Below are positions 5,947-6,692 of a stretch of DNA of 6,692 nucleotides, in pieces. Source of the stretch: Alphaproteobacteria bacterium (GTDB lineage Bacteria; Pseudomonadota; Alphaproteobacteria; RS24); contig JAPPQG010000128.1 in the NCBI GenBank assembly GCA_028816945.1, positions 1 to 6,692 on the forward strand. The letters run 5' to 3'. Position 1 is the stretch's first letter; every line of letters begins with the position of its first letter. Made by a program: the position numbers and the translations under genes. The notes beneath the pieces are model-generated. The model saw nothing but the letters and a program-made list of their open reading frames with translations. It was not told the origin of the DNA and searched no databases.

Positions 5947-6037
5947 CCGAATTTTTTAATTTAATTTCCCTATCTAATTTCCCAATTCACTTTCCCAACT
6001 TGCTTTCCCAACCCAAACTCTCAATTTAATCCCCCAA
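5947..6037. repeat. 13-bp tandem array starting at the MBL gene stop codon
   Basis: Seven consecutive 13-bp units can be laid end to end. On the minus strand, in transcription order, they are TTGGGGGATTAAA (6025-6037, containing the Leu-Gly-Asp-stop end of the MBL gene), TTGAGAGTTTGGG (6012-6024), TTGGGAAAGCAAG (5999-6011), TTGGGAAAGTGAA (5986-5998), TTGGGAAATTAGA (5973-5985), TAGGGAAATTAAA (5960-5972), and a decayed TTAAAAAATTCGG (5947-5959). The four at 5960-6011 share GGGAAA at a fixed phase. There is no spacer, so it is not a CRISPR. A related unit occurs on the other side of the prepilin gene. Confidence 0.85.
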
Positions 6038-6692
6038 TGTAATTTCCATGCCATCATAGGCTGGCACGACATGGTCGGGCAATTCCTTTGCCAATGTCCG
6101 ATAATCCATATCAATATGCAAATTTGTCAAAACCGCTTGCTTGACATTCAACTCTTTAATCATGGCAAGTGTTTGCGCAAGGTGAAAATGTGTCGGATGT
6201 GGCACAGGGCGCAACGCATCGACAATCCAAAGGGCGGCATTTTCAAATATTGCATAGCTTTCCTGTGGCAAACCGTTAATATCGGGGGAATAGATAAGCC
6301 TATCAATACGGTAGCCAAGACTGCGAATTGTCCCATGATTTTGAAAAAAAGCCTTCGCCTCTATGCGCCCCCCTGCCCCGTCAATTTTTATCGGCTGTAA
6401 ATCGGGCGTAATGCGGTTTTCCTCTAAAATAGCGGGATAGTGGCTCTCTGTCATTTGCCTAAAACAATAAGCAAACCGTTTCATAATGCTTGTTGCGGTT
6501 GCCTCATCCATCCAAACAGGTATGCGCCTTTTATGGCGATAAAAAAGTGGCCGCAAATCATCAATCCCATGTGTCTGGTCGGCATGGTCATGCGTATAAA
6601 GCACGGCATCGATATAATTGGCTTGTGCGTCTATTAACTGCTCCCGCAAATCGGGGGCTGTATCAATTAGCACAGTCGTTACAGCGTCCCGC
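6026..6692 (-). CDS. PhnP-like metallo-beta-lactamase-fold hydrolase (5' end outside window)
   Basis: This is an MBL-fold metal-dependent hydrolase of the PhnP/RNase Z-like group; PhnP itself is a cyclic phosphodiesterase, but the substrate of this alphaproteobacterial branch is not established. The frame is open to the right edge, reading DAVTTVLIDTAPDLREQL, so an internal GTG at 6671-6673 is not the real start and roughly the first 40-60 residues are missing. Visible motifs in order are LIDTAPDLR, the metal motif THDHADQTHGIDDLR, QNHG with the third-motif His, the YSPDINGLP segment with the bridging Asp, WIVDALRPVPHPTHF, and the late LTNLHIDMDY His. In the HxHxDH motif the last His is Gln, which I recall as usual for this branch rather than damage. 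In some alphaproteobacteria this gene follows tatD and lies near mazG (recalled, not checked). Here the prepilin and large secreted protein genes lie between it and mazG. Its stop is part of a 13-bp repeat array. Confidence 0.9.
   Translation of the reverse strand, partial: RDAVTTVLIDTAPDLREQLIDAQANYIDAVLYTHDHADQTHGIDDLRPLFYRHKRRIPVWMDEATATSIMKRFAYCFRQMTESHYPAILEENRITPDLQPIKIDGAGGRIEAKAFFQNHGTIRSLGYRIDRLIYSPDINGLPQESYAIFENAALWIVDALRPVPHPTHFHLAQTLAMIKELNVKQAVLTNLHIDMDYRTLAKELPDHVVPAYDGMEITLGD

Noticed and set aside
5947..6037. CRISPR-like array
   Set aside because: Units are 13 bp, degenerate, directly adjacent with no spacers, and no cas genes are present.
6040..6640. Plus-strand frames opposite the MBL-fold gene
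   Set aside because: They are antisense shadows of a gene with intact family motifs and show no protein features of their own.
1..6692. tRNA, rRNA, riboswitch or insertion sequence
   Set aside because: I found no cloverleaf or T-loop GGTTCGAATCC-like core, no rRNA signature, no known aptamer core and no transposase reading frame.

Overview
The window looks like the chromosome of an alphaproteobacterium with low-to-moderate GC; I cannot name a genus. The evidence is an alphaproteobacterial-style HflX, a MazG next to it, a PhnP-like metallo-beta-lactamase-fold protein with the THDHADQTHGIDDLR signature, and a type IV prepilin. Non-ATG starts seem common: prepilin certainly TTG, hflX probably TTG or something rarer. 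AT-rich spacers carry degenerate short tandem repeats.

Layout from left to right. The first ~45 bases may hold the 3' tail of an upstream plus-strand gene. hflX (plus strand) is followed tail-to-tail by mazG (minus strand), and their stop codons overlap by 4 bases. Everything to the right of hflX is on the minus strand. A 203-base spacer upstream of mazG contains a perfect 22-bp inverted repeat whose two arms each resemble an 11-6-11 XerC/XerD (dif-like) site. Next come an 804-residue, Cys-rich, repeat-containing secreted protein of unknown function, a 131-base spacer, a 216-residue type IV prepilin with a Cys-rich C-terminal domain, and a 284-base spacer. The right edge holds the 3' two-thirds or so of a PhnP-like MBL-fold hydrolase.

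hflX, mazG and the MBL-fold gene are conserved housekeeping-type genes: a ribosome-associated GTPase, nucleotide-pool sanitation and a metal-dependent hydrolase. The prepilin and the 804-residue protein stand out as an accessory surface module between two of them. Both are exported, both are rich in cysteines that are mostly paired, and they lie in the order prepilin then large protein. My inference is that the prepilin is a minor pilin or pseudopilin working with the large secreted protein on the cell surface. No experimentally known system is recognisable.

Two non-coding signals are the most unusual part. Both spacers flanking the prepilin gene contain degenerate 13-bp tandem arrays of one related unit (minus-strand core close to TTGGGAAAGTTAA), and each array begins in the last codons and stop of the gene before it. 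The far end of the module, next to mazG, carries the inverted pair of dif-like sites.
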